Shown in pieces: positions 21,188 to 31,384 of a DNA stretch of 64,000 nucleotides (position 1 is the first letter of the stretch; every line of letters begins with the position of its first letter). The stretch spans positions 38,489 through 102,488 of the forward strand of contig DWYJ01000037.1 in assembly GCA_019118745.1 (NCBI GenBank). Reading direction: 5' to 3'. This stretch comes from Candidatus Desulfovibrio gallistercoris. GTDB lineage: Bacteria > Desulfobacterota > Desulfovibrionia > Desulfovibrionales > Desulfovibrionaceae. The notes beneath the pieces were generated by a model. The model was not told the origin of the DNA. It worked only from the letters and a program-made list of their open reading frames with translations, and made no database searches. The translations under genes were made by a program, and so were the position numbers.

Positions 21188-22009
21188 ATACAGCTTGGCG
21201 AGCGATTCCTCATCCATGCTGAAGCAATGCTCTTCCGCCGGGAAGCTGCCTTCCTGCACGGCCTGCACGTAGGCGGCAAAGGCCGCGCGCATGTCCGTGC
21301 CGCATTCGGCGAAATGGCGGACGAAGCGGGGCGACATGCCGTCCACCATGCCCAGCATGTCCTGCCAGACCAGCACCTGGCCGTCACAATCCGGGCCGGC
21401 CCCGATGCCGATGGTGGGGATGGTCACGGCTGCGCTGATACGGCGAGCCAGCGGCGCGGGCACGCACTCCAGCACGAGGGCAAAGGCACCCGCCACTTCC
21501 AGCGCGCGGGCGTCGTCCAGCAGTTTTTGGGCCGCTTCGGGCGCTTTGCCCTGCACCTTGAAGCCGCCGAGCGCGTGCACGGACTGCGGCGTCAGACCGA
21601 TATGGCCCATGACCGGGATGGAGGCCCGCACGATGGCCCGGACGTGCTCCGCGAACTCCGCTCCTCCTTCCAGCTTGACGGCCTGCGCCCGGCCTTCCTT
21701 GACCAGACGGCCGGCATTGGCGCAGGCCTGCTCCGGCGAGAGCTGATAGCTCATGAACGGCATGTCGCAGACCAGCAGGGGGCGTTCGCTGCCGCGGGCC
21801 ACGGCGGCACAATGGCGGATCATGTCCTCCATCGTCACGCTGAGCGTATCCTTGTGGCCGAGCATCACCATGCCCAGCGAGTCCCCCACCAGCAGGGCAT
21901 CCACCCCGCTCTGCTCCATGAGCCGGGCGGTGGTGTAGTCATAGGCCGTCAGCATGGACAATTTGCGCTGCCCCTTGGCGGCGCGAAAGGTCACGGCGGT
22001 CTCCTTCAT
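21185..22009 (-). CDS. panB: 3-methyl-2-oxobutanoate hydroxymethyltransferase
   Basis: LSMLTAYDYTTARLMEQSGVDALLVGDSLGMVMLGHKDTLSVTMEDM; start ATG 22009 with AGGAGG RBS. Confidence 0.97.
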   Translation of the reverse strand: MKETAVTFRAAKGQRKLSMLTAYDYTTARLMEQSGVDALLVGDSLGMVMLGHKDTLSVTMEDMIRHCAAVARGSERPLLVCDMPFMSYQLSPEQACANAGRLVKEGRAQAVKLEGGAEFAEHVRAIVRASIPVMGHIGLTPQSVHALGGFKVQGKAPEAAQKLLDDARALEVAGAFALVLECVPAPLARRISAAVTIPTIGIGAGPDCDGQVLVWQDMLGMVDGMSPRFVRHFAECGTDMRAAFAAYVQAVQEGSFPAEEHCFSMDEESLAKLY

Positions 22010-22010
22010 G

Positions 22011-22661
22011 CTATCCTCCTTTTTGCGCGGCGGCAAAGCGCCCCTTGTCCCAGAAGGCATACAGCCCCCGGACATTGGAAGAACAGAGCAGCGGCATGGC
22101 GTCCCGGATGCGTTCCAGCGGCCAGTCCCACCACTGCATCTCCTCAAGCAGGGCGCAGCTCTCGTCATCGAAACGCCTGCGCACGGTGCGGGCAGGCATG
22201 CCCGCCACCACCGTATAGGCGGGGACGGAGCGGGTGACCACTGCGCGGGCCGCGATGACCGCACCATTCCCCACCCGAACGCCGGGCATGATCATGGCTT
22301 CGGCCCCGATCCAGACGTCATTGCCGATGACGGTGTCCCCGGCCCGGCAAAAGCCGTCCGTCGCCGCGGCGAAAGCCTGCTCATCCTGCATATAGAAAAA
22401 GGGGTAGGTCGCTATCCAGTCGGTGCGGTGCCCCTGATTGCCGGCCATGATGAAGCTTGCGCCGCTGCCGATGGAACAGAAGCTGCCGATGACGAGCTTG
22501 TCCACATCGTCACGGTCAGGGGCAAGGTAGCGTGCGCAATCATCGAAATCATGCCCGTGGTAATAGCCGGAATAATAACTGTAGCGCCCCACCCGGATAT
22601 TGGGGTTGCGCACCTGCCCGGCCAGCATCCGGCCTGCAAAGGGCGAATCGAACAGGGGCAC
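22011..22661 (-). CDS. CatB/Vat-like xenobiotic O-acetyltransferase (hexapeptide repeat)
   Basis: [28 protein letters not shown]...[30 protein letters not shown]...[30 protein letters not shown]. Confidence 0.88.
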   Translation of the reverse strand: MPLFDSPFAGRMLAGQVRNPNIRVGRYSYYSGYYHGHDFDDCARYLAPDRDDVDKLVIGSFCSIGSGASFIMAGNQGHRTDWIATYPFFYMQDEQAFAAATDGFCRAGDTVIGNDVWIGAEAMIMPGVRVGNGAVIAARAVVTRSVPAYTVVAGMPARTVRRRFDDESCALLEEMQWWDWPLERIRDAMPLLCSSNVRGLYAFWDKGRFAAAQKGG

Positions 22662-22663
22662 GC

Positions 22664-23542
22664 CTATCTCCCGGCTCGCTGGGCAAAGCCCATGAGGGCA
22701 TGCACGAGCTTGGCGGCGGTGAAGTCCGCATGGTGCAGGCCGGGGATGGGGGCCAGCTCCACCACGTCGAGGCCCACCATCACGCGGCCGCGCAGGCAGG
22801 CCTCCAGGATCTGCATAGCCTGATGCCAGAACAGGCCGCCGGGGGACGGCGTGCCCGTGGCGGGCATGAGGGAGGCGTCGAAGCCGTCCACGTCAAAGGA
22901 GACATAGATCCGTCGCGGGAAGTCGGGCGGCAGCGGACTGTCCGGCAGTCCCTGACGGGCAAGGGCCTCCGCATCATGGCAGACGACCCCGTATTGCTGC
23001 CGCACGGCGACCTCCTCACGGCTCATGTCCCGCACGGCAAACTGCGCCAGCGGCAGCCCCAGGTCCGCTACGGCCCGGTGCATGACGCAGGCATGCGAAT
23101 AGATGGACCCCTCGTAGCTGGGGCGCAAGTCGGCGTGCGCGTCGAACTGCACCACCCCGAAGGGTTCCCCGTCGGCAGCCAGCGCCCGCAGGGCCCCAAG
23201 GGTCACCGTATGTTCGCCGCCCAGCAGCACCGGACAGGCCCGGCAGGCAAGCGCCTCCCGCACGGCGGCCTCTATGCGTTCCAGCACCGTTTCCACAGGG
23301 CCGTCGCAGGCGATGGCCGGAGCGGTGTACAGGCCCGTCTCGCCGGGCGCGCTGTGGCCGTCCCAGGCTTCGAGCTGCTGGGAGGCCTCCAGTATGGCCT
23401 GCGGGCCGCGGGCCGTGCCGCCGCCATAGGAGACGCTCTGCTCCAGCGGCGCGGGGATGATGTGGAAAGCGGCCTCCTGCGGCGCGGACGGCGCGTATTC
23501 AGAGGCAAGGAAAGCGGGCTGGGACATGGGGGCATCCTCCAA
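22664..23542 (-). CDS. speB: Agmatinase-type ureohydrolase
   Basis: [68 protein letters not shown] metal-binding motifs. Confidence 0.93.
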   Translation of the reverse strand: MEDAPMSQPAFLASEYAPSAPQEAAFHIIPAPLEQSVSYGGGTARGPQAILEASQQLEAWDGHSAPGETGLYTAPAIACDGPVETVLERIEAAVREALACRACPVLLGGEHTVTLGALRALAADGEPFGVVQFDAHADLRPSYEGSIYSHACVMHRAVADLGLPLAQFAVRDMSREEVAVRQQYGVVCHDAEALARQGLPDSPLPPDFPRRIYVSFDVDGFDASLMPATGTPSPGGLFWHQAMQILEACLRGRVMVGLDVVELAPIPGLHHADFTAAKLVHALMGFAQRAGR

Positions 23543-23659
23543 AAAAGATCAGACAGCGGGCGGCACCCGCCGCCCATACCGCACAGGCAGTACCACAGGC
23601 AGTCCGAAAAGGCAAAAAAACCATCAGGAAGGTTTGCCGGGCCGGTGCGGAGACCGGGC

Positions 23660-24211
23660 TCAGCCCTGCCGCGCCGCGTCGTCATGCGCCGTGCCGCCGG
23701 CCGCCGCCGCGGCCTTGTGCCGCCAGCGCGCCAGGGGCGATTCCCCATGCAGGGCGAACAGCGGCACGATGGCCCCGATGACCAGAGCCCCCATGACGCA
23801 GCAGGTGGTCAGCGCATTGTAGGCGATCTCCACGAGCAGGGCCTCGCGGGCAGCCGCTTCCGTGGCGGAGAGGAAGTGCATGGTGGCCAGGATGGTCCTG
23901 TAGGCATACATGCCGGGGATCATGGGCAGCAGCGCCGGGAAGGCATAGAACTCCGCCGGGGTGTGCCAGCGGCGCGCGCAGGCCATGCTACAGAAGGACA
24001 CCAGCGTGGCCGCGCAGAGCGAGGCCGAGGTGATCCCCATGCCCAAGTCCAGCAGGACGAAGCGGCCGGCGTGCCCCAGGCCCGCCAGCAGGCCCGCCAG
24101 CAGGCAGACCGGGCGGGAGGCGTTGGAGATGAGGGCGAAACCGATGCAGGCCACCACGGCGAACAGTCCGTCCGCCACCACTTCGCCTGCCAGCAGCACA
24201 AGGTCGTTCAT
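23660..24211 (-). CDS. ThrE_2 (DUF3815-type) threonine/serine exporter subunit
   Basis: MNDLVLLAGEVVADGLFAVVACIGFALISNASRPVC...LPMIPGMYAYRT; start overlaps the upstream stop (ATGA). Confidence 0.82.
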   Translation of the reverse strand: MNDLVLLAGEVVADGLFAVVACIGFALISNASRPVCLLAGLLAGLGHAGRFVLLDLGMGITSASLCAATLVSFCSMACARRWHTPAEFYAFPALLPMIPGMYAYRTILATMHFLSATEAAAREALLVEIAYNALTTCCVMGALVIGAIVPLFALHGESPLARWRHKAAAAAGGTAHDDAARQG

Positions 24212-24993
24212 ACGCCCGCTCCTTCCACCAGCAACATGGTCAGCGACAGGCCGAGCGCGATGGCGGCGATGAGCATGCCCGCCTGCACCGCCCGCACGAT
24301 GCCCATGAGCACATGCCCGTCGAGGATATCCTGTACCGCATTGATCAGGGGGATGCCGGGGATGAGGAAGAGCACGCTGACCCCCAGAGCGGTCTGCGGG
24401 GTCGTCCCCAGCTCCCAGATGACCCCGCAGGAGGCCGTCAGCGAGGCGCAGAAGGCGGCGCACAGATAGACGATCTTGGGATTCATGCCCACGCGGCCCA
24501 GCAGCTGGCGCACGCTGAAACCGATGAGCGTCGCCACGAAGACCAGCAGCATGGCCACGGCGTCCCCTTCGAACAGGCGGCAAAAAGCGGCGTTGGCGCA
24601 GGCCACCAGCAGACAGAGGCGCACCGGCGGCACGGAGGGCAGGGCCAGGATGTGTTCCATCTCCTGCCAGGCTTCCTCCAGCGGAAGGTGCTCGTTGACC
24701 ATGCGCCAGCCCAGCGCATTGAGCGCCTGCACGCGGGTGAAGTTCGGGCCGCCGGCAGGCAGGGAACGGACGGCGGTGCAGCTTTCGCCGCCGGCGCCGT
24801 CGCTGACCGTCAGCATGATGTGGCGCGAGAACATGGCCAGCTCCACCGCCATGCCGTAGGCCATGCCGATGCGGCGGGCATTGCGCTCCACGCGCAGGGT
24901 CTGTGCGCCGCCCGCCAGCATGACGACGCAAAAGGTCTGCAAGAATTCACTCACCCGCCGCACGTCCGGCGGCGTCTGCTGTTCCGTTGTCAC
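24208..24993 (-). CDS. ThrE/DUF1212-type threonine/serine exporter subunit
   Basis: MLAGGAQTLRVERNARRIGMAYG...FLIPGIPLINAVQDILDGHVLMGIVRAV. Confidence 0.87.
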   Translation of the reverse strand: MTTEQQTPPDVRRVSEFLQTFCVVMLAGGAQTLRVERNARRIGMAYGMAVELAMFSRHIMLTVSDGAGGESCTAVRSLPAGGPNFTRVQALNALGWRMVNEHLPLEEAWQEMEHILALPSVPPVRLCLLVACANAAFCRLFEGDAVAMLLVFVATLIGFSVRQLLGRVGMNPKIVYLCAAFCASLTASCGVIWELGTTPQTALGVSVLFLIPGIPLINAVQDILDGHVLMGIVRAVQAGMLIAAIALGLSLTMLLVEGAGV

Positions 24994-25245
24994 GCTGCCT
25001 CCGCTTCCCCGCAGATCTGCCCCGTCGCAAAAGGAAAACGGCCTGCTGGGGCGGCAGGCCGGTTGGAGAACTGTCAGTTGAAGAAAGGAAGGTACTTAGC
25101 ATCTAGCAAGCAGCGTGCCAAAGCGATCCCCCCGCAATTCTTTCTGCAACATTATAATTTTATTAAATTTTTAAATTTTGACCGCCCGATATTGGGTATA
25201 ATTTTTTTAACCAGAAACTGTTTGCGCCCGACTTCATGCAAATCT

Positions 25246-25998
25246 CTAGAAAAATTTTTGAACCTGCCGGCCGTCCCGTCCCAGCATGCCGGCCGGCGGC
25301 AGGTCCGTCCCCTGCTTTTCCCGCCGGGAAACCGGCAGGCGCTCCATGAGCACGAGGCTTTCCGCCCGCCCTCCTGCCGCCTCCCGGTTGGCATCCCGGC
25401 AATGCACGACCCGCCAGCGGCGCGGCGGCAGGGCCGCGGCCCGACGCAGCACGGCGGCTTCTTCTTCCGGGCCGCCCTGATTGCCCGTATAGCAGTGTAC
25501 GCTGAGGCAGCCCTGCGGCATGAGCCGCTCCAGCAGGAAATCCAGCGCCGCAAGCGTGGTCCCGGCCTGCGTGAGGCAGGACTTGTCCCCGCCCGGCAGC
25601 CAGCCCAGATTGAAGATGCCCGCCAGCAGGGGGCGCTGTTGCAGATGCGGCGGCAATCCGGCCCAGATCTGCGGCAAGTCCTGATGCCCGCGGCAAAAAA
25701 TTTGCACCTGACAGTCCGGCCGGGACTGGCGAGCCGCCGTCAGACGCTCCGTTGCGGCGCGGACGGCCTCAGGCTGGATGTCCACCCCCAGCAGGAGCGC
25801 CTCCGGCGGCGCACAGGACAAAAGGAAGGCGGCATCGTGCCCGTTGCCGAGGGTGGCGTCCACCAGCAGGGGCGGCAGGCCCTGTCCGGCCGCGTCCGCC
25901 TGCCGGAAGGCCGCGCAGGCGCGCGCCAGGGCGGCATGGGCCAGACCGTCCAGCAGACTGGGCCGCGAGAGCGGCAGCGTGGCGGTGCTTGCGGGCAT
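25246..25998 (-). CDS. Class I SAM-dependent methyltransferase (YtqB/MnmM-like)
   Basis: VDATLGNGHDAAFLLSCAPPEALLLGVDIQPEAV; LAGIFNLGWLPGGDKS. Confidence 0.82.
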   Translation of the reverse strand: MPASTATLPLSRPSLLDGLAHAALARACAAFRQADAAGQGLPPLLVDATLGNGHDAAFLLSCAPPEALLLGVDIQPEAVRAATERLTAARQSRPDCQVQIFCRGHQDLPQIWAGLPPHLQQRPLLAGIFNLGWLPGGDKSCLTQAGTTLAALDFLLERLMPQGCLSVHCYTGNQGGPEEEAAVLRRAAALPPRRWRVVHCRDANREAAGGRAESLVLMERLPVSRREKQGTDLPPAGMLGRDGRQVQKFF

Positions 25999-26043
25999 GG
26001 AAGATCTCCCCGGCGATCCCGTCCCGCACGGGCGGGACCGCAG

Positions 26044-26075
26044 AAAAAAGCCTCGCCCCCGGAGGGGCGAGGCAT
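26044..26075 (-). terminator. Rho-independent terminator after metK
   Basis: GCCTCGCCCC-TCCG-GGGGCGAGGC then T-run on minus strand. Confidence 0.8.
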
Positions 26076-26097
26076 GACGGATCGGGAACGGGAGCGG

Positions 26098-27270
26098 CTA
26101 GACCTTGGCGGCCGTGCGCAGATCAGCCACGGCGTCGGTCTTTTCCCAGCTGAATTCAGGCAGTTCGCGTCCGAAGTGGCCGTAGCAGGCCGTCTTGGAG
26201 TAGATGGGACGCTTGAGGTCCAGACGCTTGGTGATGAAGTAGGGGCGCATGTCGAACACTTCGCGCACGGCCTTGGTCAGCACTTCGTCCGGCACATCGC
26301 CGCTGCCCTGGGAGGAGACGAGCACGCTCACCGGGTCAGCCACGCCGATGCAGTAAGCGATCTGCACTTCGCAGACAGGAGCCAGACCGGCGGCCACCAC
26401 GTTCTTGGCGATGTAGCGGGCCATGTACGCGCCGGAGCGGTCCACCTTGGAGGCGTCCTTGCCGGAGAAAGCGCCGCCGCCATGATGGCCGCTGCCGCCG
26501 TAGGTGTCCTGGATGATCTTGCGGCCGGTCAGACCGCAGTCGCCCATGGGGCCGCCCACCACGAAACGGCCGGTGGTGTTGATGAAGATCTCGCAGTCCT
26601 TCTCATTGAAGTAACCGGAGGGCTCCAGCACCGGGCGGATGACGTGCTTTTTCACGGCTTCGATGATGTCGTCCTGCGAGGCGCTGGCCGCATGCTGGGT
26701 GGACACCACCACGTTGTTGATGCGCACGGGCTTGCCGTCCTGATATTCAAAGGAGACCTGCGTCTTGCCGTCGGGACGGAAGAAGGGCACGGTGCCGTCC
26801 TTGCGCACGCGGGTGAGCTGCTGCGAGAGCTGATGCGCCCAGAAGATGGGGGCCGGCATGAGGGTGGGCGTTTCGGAGCAGGCAAAGCCGAACATCATGC
26901 CCTGGTCGCCCGCGCCCTGCTCTTCGGGAGCGGCGCGCTTGACGCCCTGCGCGATGTCCGGGGACTGATGGTCGATGGAGGACAGCACGGCGCAGGTGTC
27001 GGCGTCAAAGCCCATGTCCGAGCTGGTGTAGCCGATGTTGCGGATGGTCTCGCGCACCACGTGCGGCAGGTCGGCGTATCCCTTGGTGGAGATCTCGCCG
27101 GCGATGACGGCCATGCCGGTGGTCACCAGCGTTTCGCACGCCACGTGCGCGTCGGGGTCCTGCGCCAGCAGGGTGTCCAGCACGGCGTCGGAAATCTGGT
27201 CGGCCACCTTGTCGGGATGACCTTCGGTAACGGACTCGGAGGTAAAGAAGTATTTGCCCTTGGTCTGCAT
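26098..27270 (-). CDS. metK: S-adenosylmethionine synthetase
   Basis: [51 protein letters not shown]. Confidence 0.99.
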   Translation of the reverse strand: MQTKGKYFFTSESVTEGHPDKVADQISDAVLDTLLAQDPDAHVACETLVTTGMAVIAGEISTKGYADLPHVVRETIRNIGYTSSDMGFDADTCAVLSSIDHQSPDIAQGVKRAAPEEQGAGDQGMMFGFACSETPTLMPAPIFWAHQLSQQLTRVRKDGTVPFFRPDGKTQVSFEYQDGKPVRINNVVVSTQHAASASQDDIIEAVKKHVIRPVLEPSGYFNEKDCEIFINTTGRFVVGGPMGDCGLTGRKIIQDTYGGSGHHGGGAFSGKDASKVDRSGAYMARYIAKNVVAAGLAPVCEVQIAYCIGVADPVSVLVSSQGSGDVPDEVLTKAVREVFDMRPYFITKRLDLKRPIYSKTACYGHFGRELPEFSWEKTDAVADLRTAAKV

Positions 27271-27288
27271 GGGTATCTCCTTACGGGA

Positions 27289-28137
27289 TTAGTCTTGCAA
27301 AAGGATGTTGTCGATAAGGCGGGCCTTGCCCATATGCACGGCACAGGCCATGAGCCCGCGCCCGTTGAGCGTGTCCAGCGGCTCCAGGGAGTCGGCATCC
27401 ACCACGCTCAGATAATCCAGACGGCCCAGCGGCAGGTGCTCGGCCCAGTAAAGGAGCACGGCATCCCGCAGGCGCGCGGCGCTGGTCTCTCCCTGCGCCG
27501 CCAGACGGCGGGCCAGCTCCAGCCCCTGCCGCAGCTGCGGGGCCTGCGCGCGTTCGGCTTCGGTCATGTAGACATTGCGGGACGACATGGCCAGCCCGTC
27601 GGCTTCGCGCATGGTGGGCTGCGTCTCGATCTGCACCGGCACGTTCATGTCCCGCACCATGCGGCGGATGATGGCCTGCTGCTGCCAGTCCTTCTGACCG
27701 AACACGGCCACGTCCGGCTGCACCAGCCAGAACAGCTTCATGACCACCGTGCAGACGCCGCGGAAATGGATGGGGCGGCTGGCCCCGCACAGGCCGCGGG
27801 CCATGTCCGGCACTTCCACCCAGGTGGCGTGATCCGGCGCGTACATGCTGCCTTCTTCGGGGATGAAGAGCACGTCCGCGCCCTGCTTGCGGGCGATGGC
27901 CGCGTCCCGCTCATGGTCGCGCGGATAGGCGGCCAGATCCTCATTGGGCCCGAACTGGGTCGGATTGACGAAGAGGCTGACCACCAGCTTGCTGCCGAGC
28001 TCGCGCCCCCGCGCCATGAGGGATTCATGCCCGGCATGGTAATAACCCATGGTCGGGACAAGGGCGATACGCTCGCCGTCCTTGCGCCATTGGCGGCAGA
28101 GGGCCGCCAGCTCCTGAGGTGATGTCAATATCTGCAT
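27289..28137 (-). CDS. panC: Pantothenate synthetase
   Basis: LVPTMGYYHAGHESLMARGRELGSKLVVSLFVNPTQFGPNEDLAAYPRD; start ATG 28137. Confidence 0.97.
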   Translation of the reverse strand: MQILTSPQELAALCRQWRKDGERIALVPTMGYYHAGHESLMARGRELGSKLVVSLFVNPTQFGPNEDLAAYPRDHERDAAIARKQGADVLFIPEEGSMYAPDHATWVEVPDMARGLCGASRPIHFRGVCTVVMKLFWLVQPDVAVFGQKDWQQQAIIRRMVRDMNVPVQIETQPTMREADGLAMSSRNVYMTEAERAQAPQLRQGLELARRLAAQGETSAARLRDAVLLYWAEHLPLGRLDYLSVVDADSLEPLDTLNGRGLMACAVHMGKARLIDNILLQD

Positions 28138-28267
28138 ATCAAGGTTTTGTGATATTGTTAACGGGAAGTCTTTTATACCCGTCGAGCGACGGCTTGTAAA
28201 GCCTTCTTTTCGCCTGCCGCTTCGCCATGCCGGAGCCCCGCCCTTCCGGGCCGGACGCCCCGCCGTA

Positions 28268-28296
28268 TTGACCCACCGTCCCCGCTCAGGCATAAG
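28268..28296 (+). promoter_or_regulatory. Sigma-70-like promoter of array gene 1
   Basis: TTGACC-N17-CATAAG; flanking sequence also shared with 33557..33585. Confidence 0.55.
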
Positions 28297-28389
28297 AACG
28301 TCAGAAACATCAGCCCGCAGGGCCGCCTCTGCCGCCTGCCTCGCGACACGCGCCCCACCCTCCATCCCTGCCGTACGGGAGGACGCCGC

Positions 28390-29754
28390 ATGGGACACCA
28401 CTGGGATTTTGGAGACATCGCGCTCATCATCTTCGTCACCATGGGCTGCATCCTCGTCTGGTCCTGGCTCTCCCGAGAGGCATCCCTGACGGAGTCCCTC
28501 ATGGATGGCGGGAAGAAAAAGCAGCCCATCCTCCCCAGCTCCCCGCGGGAAGAAGACTTTCGCGAGTCCGCGCTCGACGCGCTGCTGGACAAGCGCGAAG
28601 ATATCTACGATGCCTTCCGGGAGGGCGGCCTCAAGGGGCACGAAAATGCAGCGCAGGCCTGCGAACGCTGGCGGCAATACGCCTGCCGCCAAAAAAGCGT
28701 CGCCGCCCTGGCCCTGGCGGCCGCCCTCAGCCGCCTCTGCCCGGAGGCTCCGCCCAACGGCAAGCCGCAGGCCCGGCTGGAGGAACTCCTCCATCTGGCG
28801 GGCAATGGTGAGGGGCATTTCCTCCTCGGGCTCGGTCACCTTTCCCTGTACGAGCATTTCCATCCGCAGCACGAGGACCTGGCGCAAGACGCCTGGCGGC
28901 GGGCGATCGAACACTTCCGGCTCAGCGGCTCCGTCGGGAGCCGGGACGGCATGGAGGCCGCCGCGCTGCTCTGCGTCTGCGGGCATGACCTCCCCTTTAC
29001 GCCTCCGAAGAACTTTCAGGAGTATCTGCCCCTGCTCAAGGCGTCCAACATCAAGGCTCAGAAGACCTTTTACGAGGATCTGGAGCTGTGCATCGAGGAT
29101 TCGGACGATTCCCCCGCCATGCACCTTTACCTCCCGCTCGACGCGTCCTCCCCGTCCTCCCGCGAGTCCCTTTTCTGGAACGTGCAGCTTGCGGAAGCGG
29201 GCGACCTTCTGGCCATGCACTACCTGGCCACGCTCTACGCCGGGACGGAGCCGCCCGACATGGAGCGGGCCGAAATGTGGTACCGCCGGAGCATGGAAGC
29301 CGGCAACAGGTCCAGCGCCGCCGATGATCTCTGCCGGCTCTATCTGTCGGGAGCGCTCCCGGACGAGACCGGCCAGAAGACCGCCACCTGCCTGATCTTC
29401 TCCGCCTGTGAGGAGCTGTCCGAGGATCATGATGTTTATGATGAGGATGAAGACGCCCCTGCCGGGCGGAACGTGAAACTCTCCGCCGACGACATGGCGC
29501 AACTGAAGGGATACGACGGCCTCGCCGGCGAGGCCGGCAGGCGGGCCAGGGCGCAGCTCGATGCCTGCAAGGCCGGAGGAGAAGCCCTCCACGCGCAGGC
29601 CAGACGCAACCTTCTGGCCTGGGATGCCCGCAGACGGCATGAGGCGGACAGCCGTCTGAAAACGGCCCGGCAAAAGCTGTCCGTCCTCTGCACAAACCTC
29701 AAGAGCGAGCCACGGCCCAGACGGCGCGCCGTAGCCCGTCCCGACAAGCACTAG
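28390..29754 (+). CDS. Array paralog 1: N-terminal TM, Sel1/TPR-like protein
   Basis: TM IALIIFVTMGCILVWSWL; core GNGEGHFLLGLGHLSLYEHF...AWRRAIEHFRLSGSVGSRDGMEAAALL; MERAEMWYRRSMEAGN; ends RRRAVARPDKH. Confidence 0.85.
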   Translation: MGHHWDFGDIALIIFVTMGCILVWSWLSREASLTESLMDGGKKKQPILPSSPREEDFRESALDALLDKREDIYDAFREGGLKGHENAAQACERWRQYACRQKSVAALALAAALSRLCPEAPPNGKPQARLEELLHLAGNGEGHFLLGLGHLSLYEHFHPQHEDLAQDAWRRAIEHFRLSGSVGSRDGMEAAALLCVCGHDLPFTPPKNFQEYLPLLKASNIKAQKTFYEDLELCIEDSDDSPAMHLYLPLDASSPSSRESLFWNVQLAEAGDLLAMHYLATLYAGTEPPDMERAEMWYRRSMEAGNRSSAADDLCRLYLSGALPDETGQKTATCLIFSACEELSEDHDVYDEDEDAPAGRNVKLSADDMAQLKGYDGLAGEAGRRARAQLDACKAGGEALHAQARRNLLAWDARRRHEADSRLKTARQKLSVLCTNLKSEPRPRRRAVARPDKH

Positions 29755-29817
29755 GGGCTGTCCCCCCCTATCCGCTGCCTATTTGAGGGAAGGATACCCC
29801 GCACAGGAGGTCGATCC

Positions 29818-31170
29818 ATGGTTGAGATCCTGAGTTTCCTTTTTGTCGTGTTCTTCGTCGTAGGGCTCTTCTACATCAATACGAAACTCGACAGGGCCAT
29901 AGAGGCGAGGATGGGGACGCCGCTCGAACGGGGAGAGGTCGCATTTCCCTCTTTTGCTCGCACGCAGGACCCTGAAGGGACTCTCCACGCGGAACTTGCC
30001 GACCTGCTGGCGCTGCGCCCGGATCTCAAGAACACCTTTGCGCAGGGCGGCCTCACGGGCGGCGGCAATGTCGTCGGAGCCGGCGAACGCTGGCGCTGGG
30101 CCGCCTGCCGGCAAAGAAACGTCTATGCCGCAGCCCTGACGGCCGCTCTCTGCCGCCTCTGCCCCGATGGCCTGCCCGACGGCGAAGCGGACTTCTGGCA
30201 GCAAGGCTTCCTCGACTTGCTGGACGAAGGCGAAGGGCACTTTCTCCTTGGTCTGAGCTATCTCCGCCTGTACGAACCCTTTCACGAGGAGTACGCCAGC
30301 GTGGCGGAGGAAGCCTGGTTGCAGGCTGTCGCCCATTTCCGGCACAGCGCCGCCGCGGGGCATCGCGAAGGCATAGATGCCGCCTTGCTGATGGCCGAGA
30401 TCGGCCATGATCTGCCCTTCACTCCCCCTGCCAAACTGCCGGAACCGCTGCCCTCCTGCAGCAAGAAAAATGGCAGGAACGCGGAAGCCATGTACTGGCG
30501 CTATCGCGCGGCTGAGGCCGGGAGCATTGCCGCCAGCATCCTGGGCGTGCAGTATCTCAAGCAGTCGCGCCCCGATAAGGCGAGGGCCGAACGCTGGCTG
30601 CGCCAGGCCATGGAACACGGCGACTACATGGCCGCCCGCATCCTTTTCGATAAATACCGGAGCGGCAAATTCCCGGACGAAACAGAGAAGAATGCCGCTC
30701 TCTGCATGATCTTCTTCATTTGTCAATGCGGGCTCCTGGAATTCAAGCGCGACATCACCGATGCGGAACTGGTGAGCGCGGAAGAGGAACTGGAGCTCGA
30801 TGCCCACGTGCGCCGGCTGATCGCCACCCACAAAACCGAAGGCCGGGAACTCCACGCCCGGATCATGAAAGACGTGTACGCCAAGGCCGACGCTGCCGCG
30901 GAGCAGCTGGAACGCCGGCTCGCGCAGGCCAGGGAAAAACTCCCCGCCTTGTGCCGAAAAGCCGAGGAAAGACAACGGAAATTGCTTTCCGCGGGGGCCG
31001 GGGACGCCGCCCCCGCGCCGTGTGAGACGACGCCGCAGGACACCGGAAAGCCCCGTCCCGCCGCACCGGCGCGCAACAGCGCCGGTCCGTTGGCCGGCAA
31101 GCCCGCCAGCCGGCAGCCCGCGCGCAAGGCCGAGCCACGCCGCTCGTTCGCCCGGCCGGACAAACGGTAG
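29818..31170 (+). CDS. Array paralog 2: N-terminal TM, Sel1/TPR-like protein
   Basis: TM ILSFLFVVFFVVGLFYI; FPSFARTQDPEG; GEGHFLLGLSYLRLYEPF; ends PRRSFARPDKR; stop TAG is the first triplet of repeat B. Confidence 0.87.
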   Translation: MVEILSFLFVVFFVVGLFYINTKLDRAIEARMGTPLERGEVAFPSFARTQDPEGTLHAELADLLALRPDLKNTFAQGGLTGGGNVVGAGERWRWAACRQRNVYAAALTAALCRLCPDGLPDGEADFWQQGFLDLLDEGEGHFLLGLSYLRLYEPFHEEYASVAEEAWLQAVAHFRHSAAAGHREGIDAALLMAEIGHDLPFTPPAKLPEPLPSCSKKNGRNAEAMYWRYRAAEAGSIAASILGVQYLKQSRPDKARAERWLRQAMEHGDYMAARILFDKYRSGKFPDETEKNAALCMIFFICQCGLLEFKRDITDAELVSAEEELELDAHVRRLIATHKTEGRELHARIMKDVYAKADAAAEQLERRLAQAREKLPALCRKAEERQRKLLSAGAGDAAPAPCETTPQDTGKPRPAAPARNSAGPLAGKPASRQPARKAEPRRSFARPDKR

Positions 31171-31315
31171 AGCGTTGTGCCCTTGAAAAAAGAAACGCGA
31201 GGCGGCAGCACCGCGCCGCCCGGTCGAGACTACGCGGAAAAACCACGTTTTTTTCCGCGAAACGCCAGGCCGTAGGGTTTGGGACGCGAAGCGTTTCAAA
31301 CCGAAGATGCCCTAA
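31168..31315 (+). repeat. Repeat B copy
   Basis: TAGAGCGTTGTGCCCTTGAAAAAAG...GGCGGCAGCACCGCGCCGCC...CGCGGAAAAACCACGTTTTTTTCCGCGAAACGCCAGGCCGTAGGG...GCGTTTCAAACCGAAGATGCCCTA. Confidence 0.9.
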
Positions 31316-31384
31316 GACCTTTTCAGGGCTCCGGCGCAGACGGCTGCCGCGCCATCCCCCCGGCCCCCGCAGTGAGGAGACCTC

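Noticed and set aside
23660-24931. Frameshifted or fused ThrE gene
   Set aside because: The two subunits are intact separate ORFs overlapping by ATGA; the long ORF in the track is a wrong-frame extension.
24313-28122. 1269-aa plus-strand ORF
   Set aside because: Antisense shadow of thrE, the methyltransferase, metK and panC; His/Gly/Ala-rich translation with no domain pattern, typical of high-GC antisense frames.
27289-29751. 820-aa minus-strand ORF as one protein
   Set aside because: Only the C-terminal part (27289-28137) is PanC; the upstream part is antisense to array paralog 1 and the intergenic region.
29779-31299. Minus-strand ORFs opposite the array paralogs (also 34225-35217, 35430-36824)
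   Set aside because: They resemble each other only because the sense-strand paralogs are homologous; no start or RBS support.
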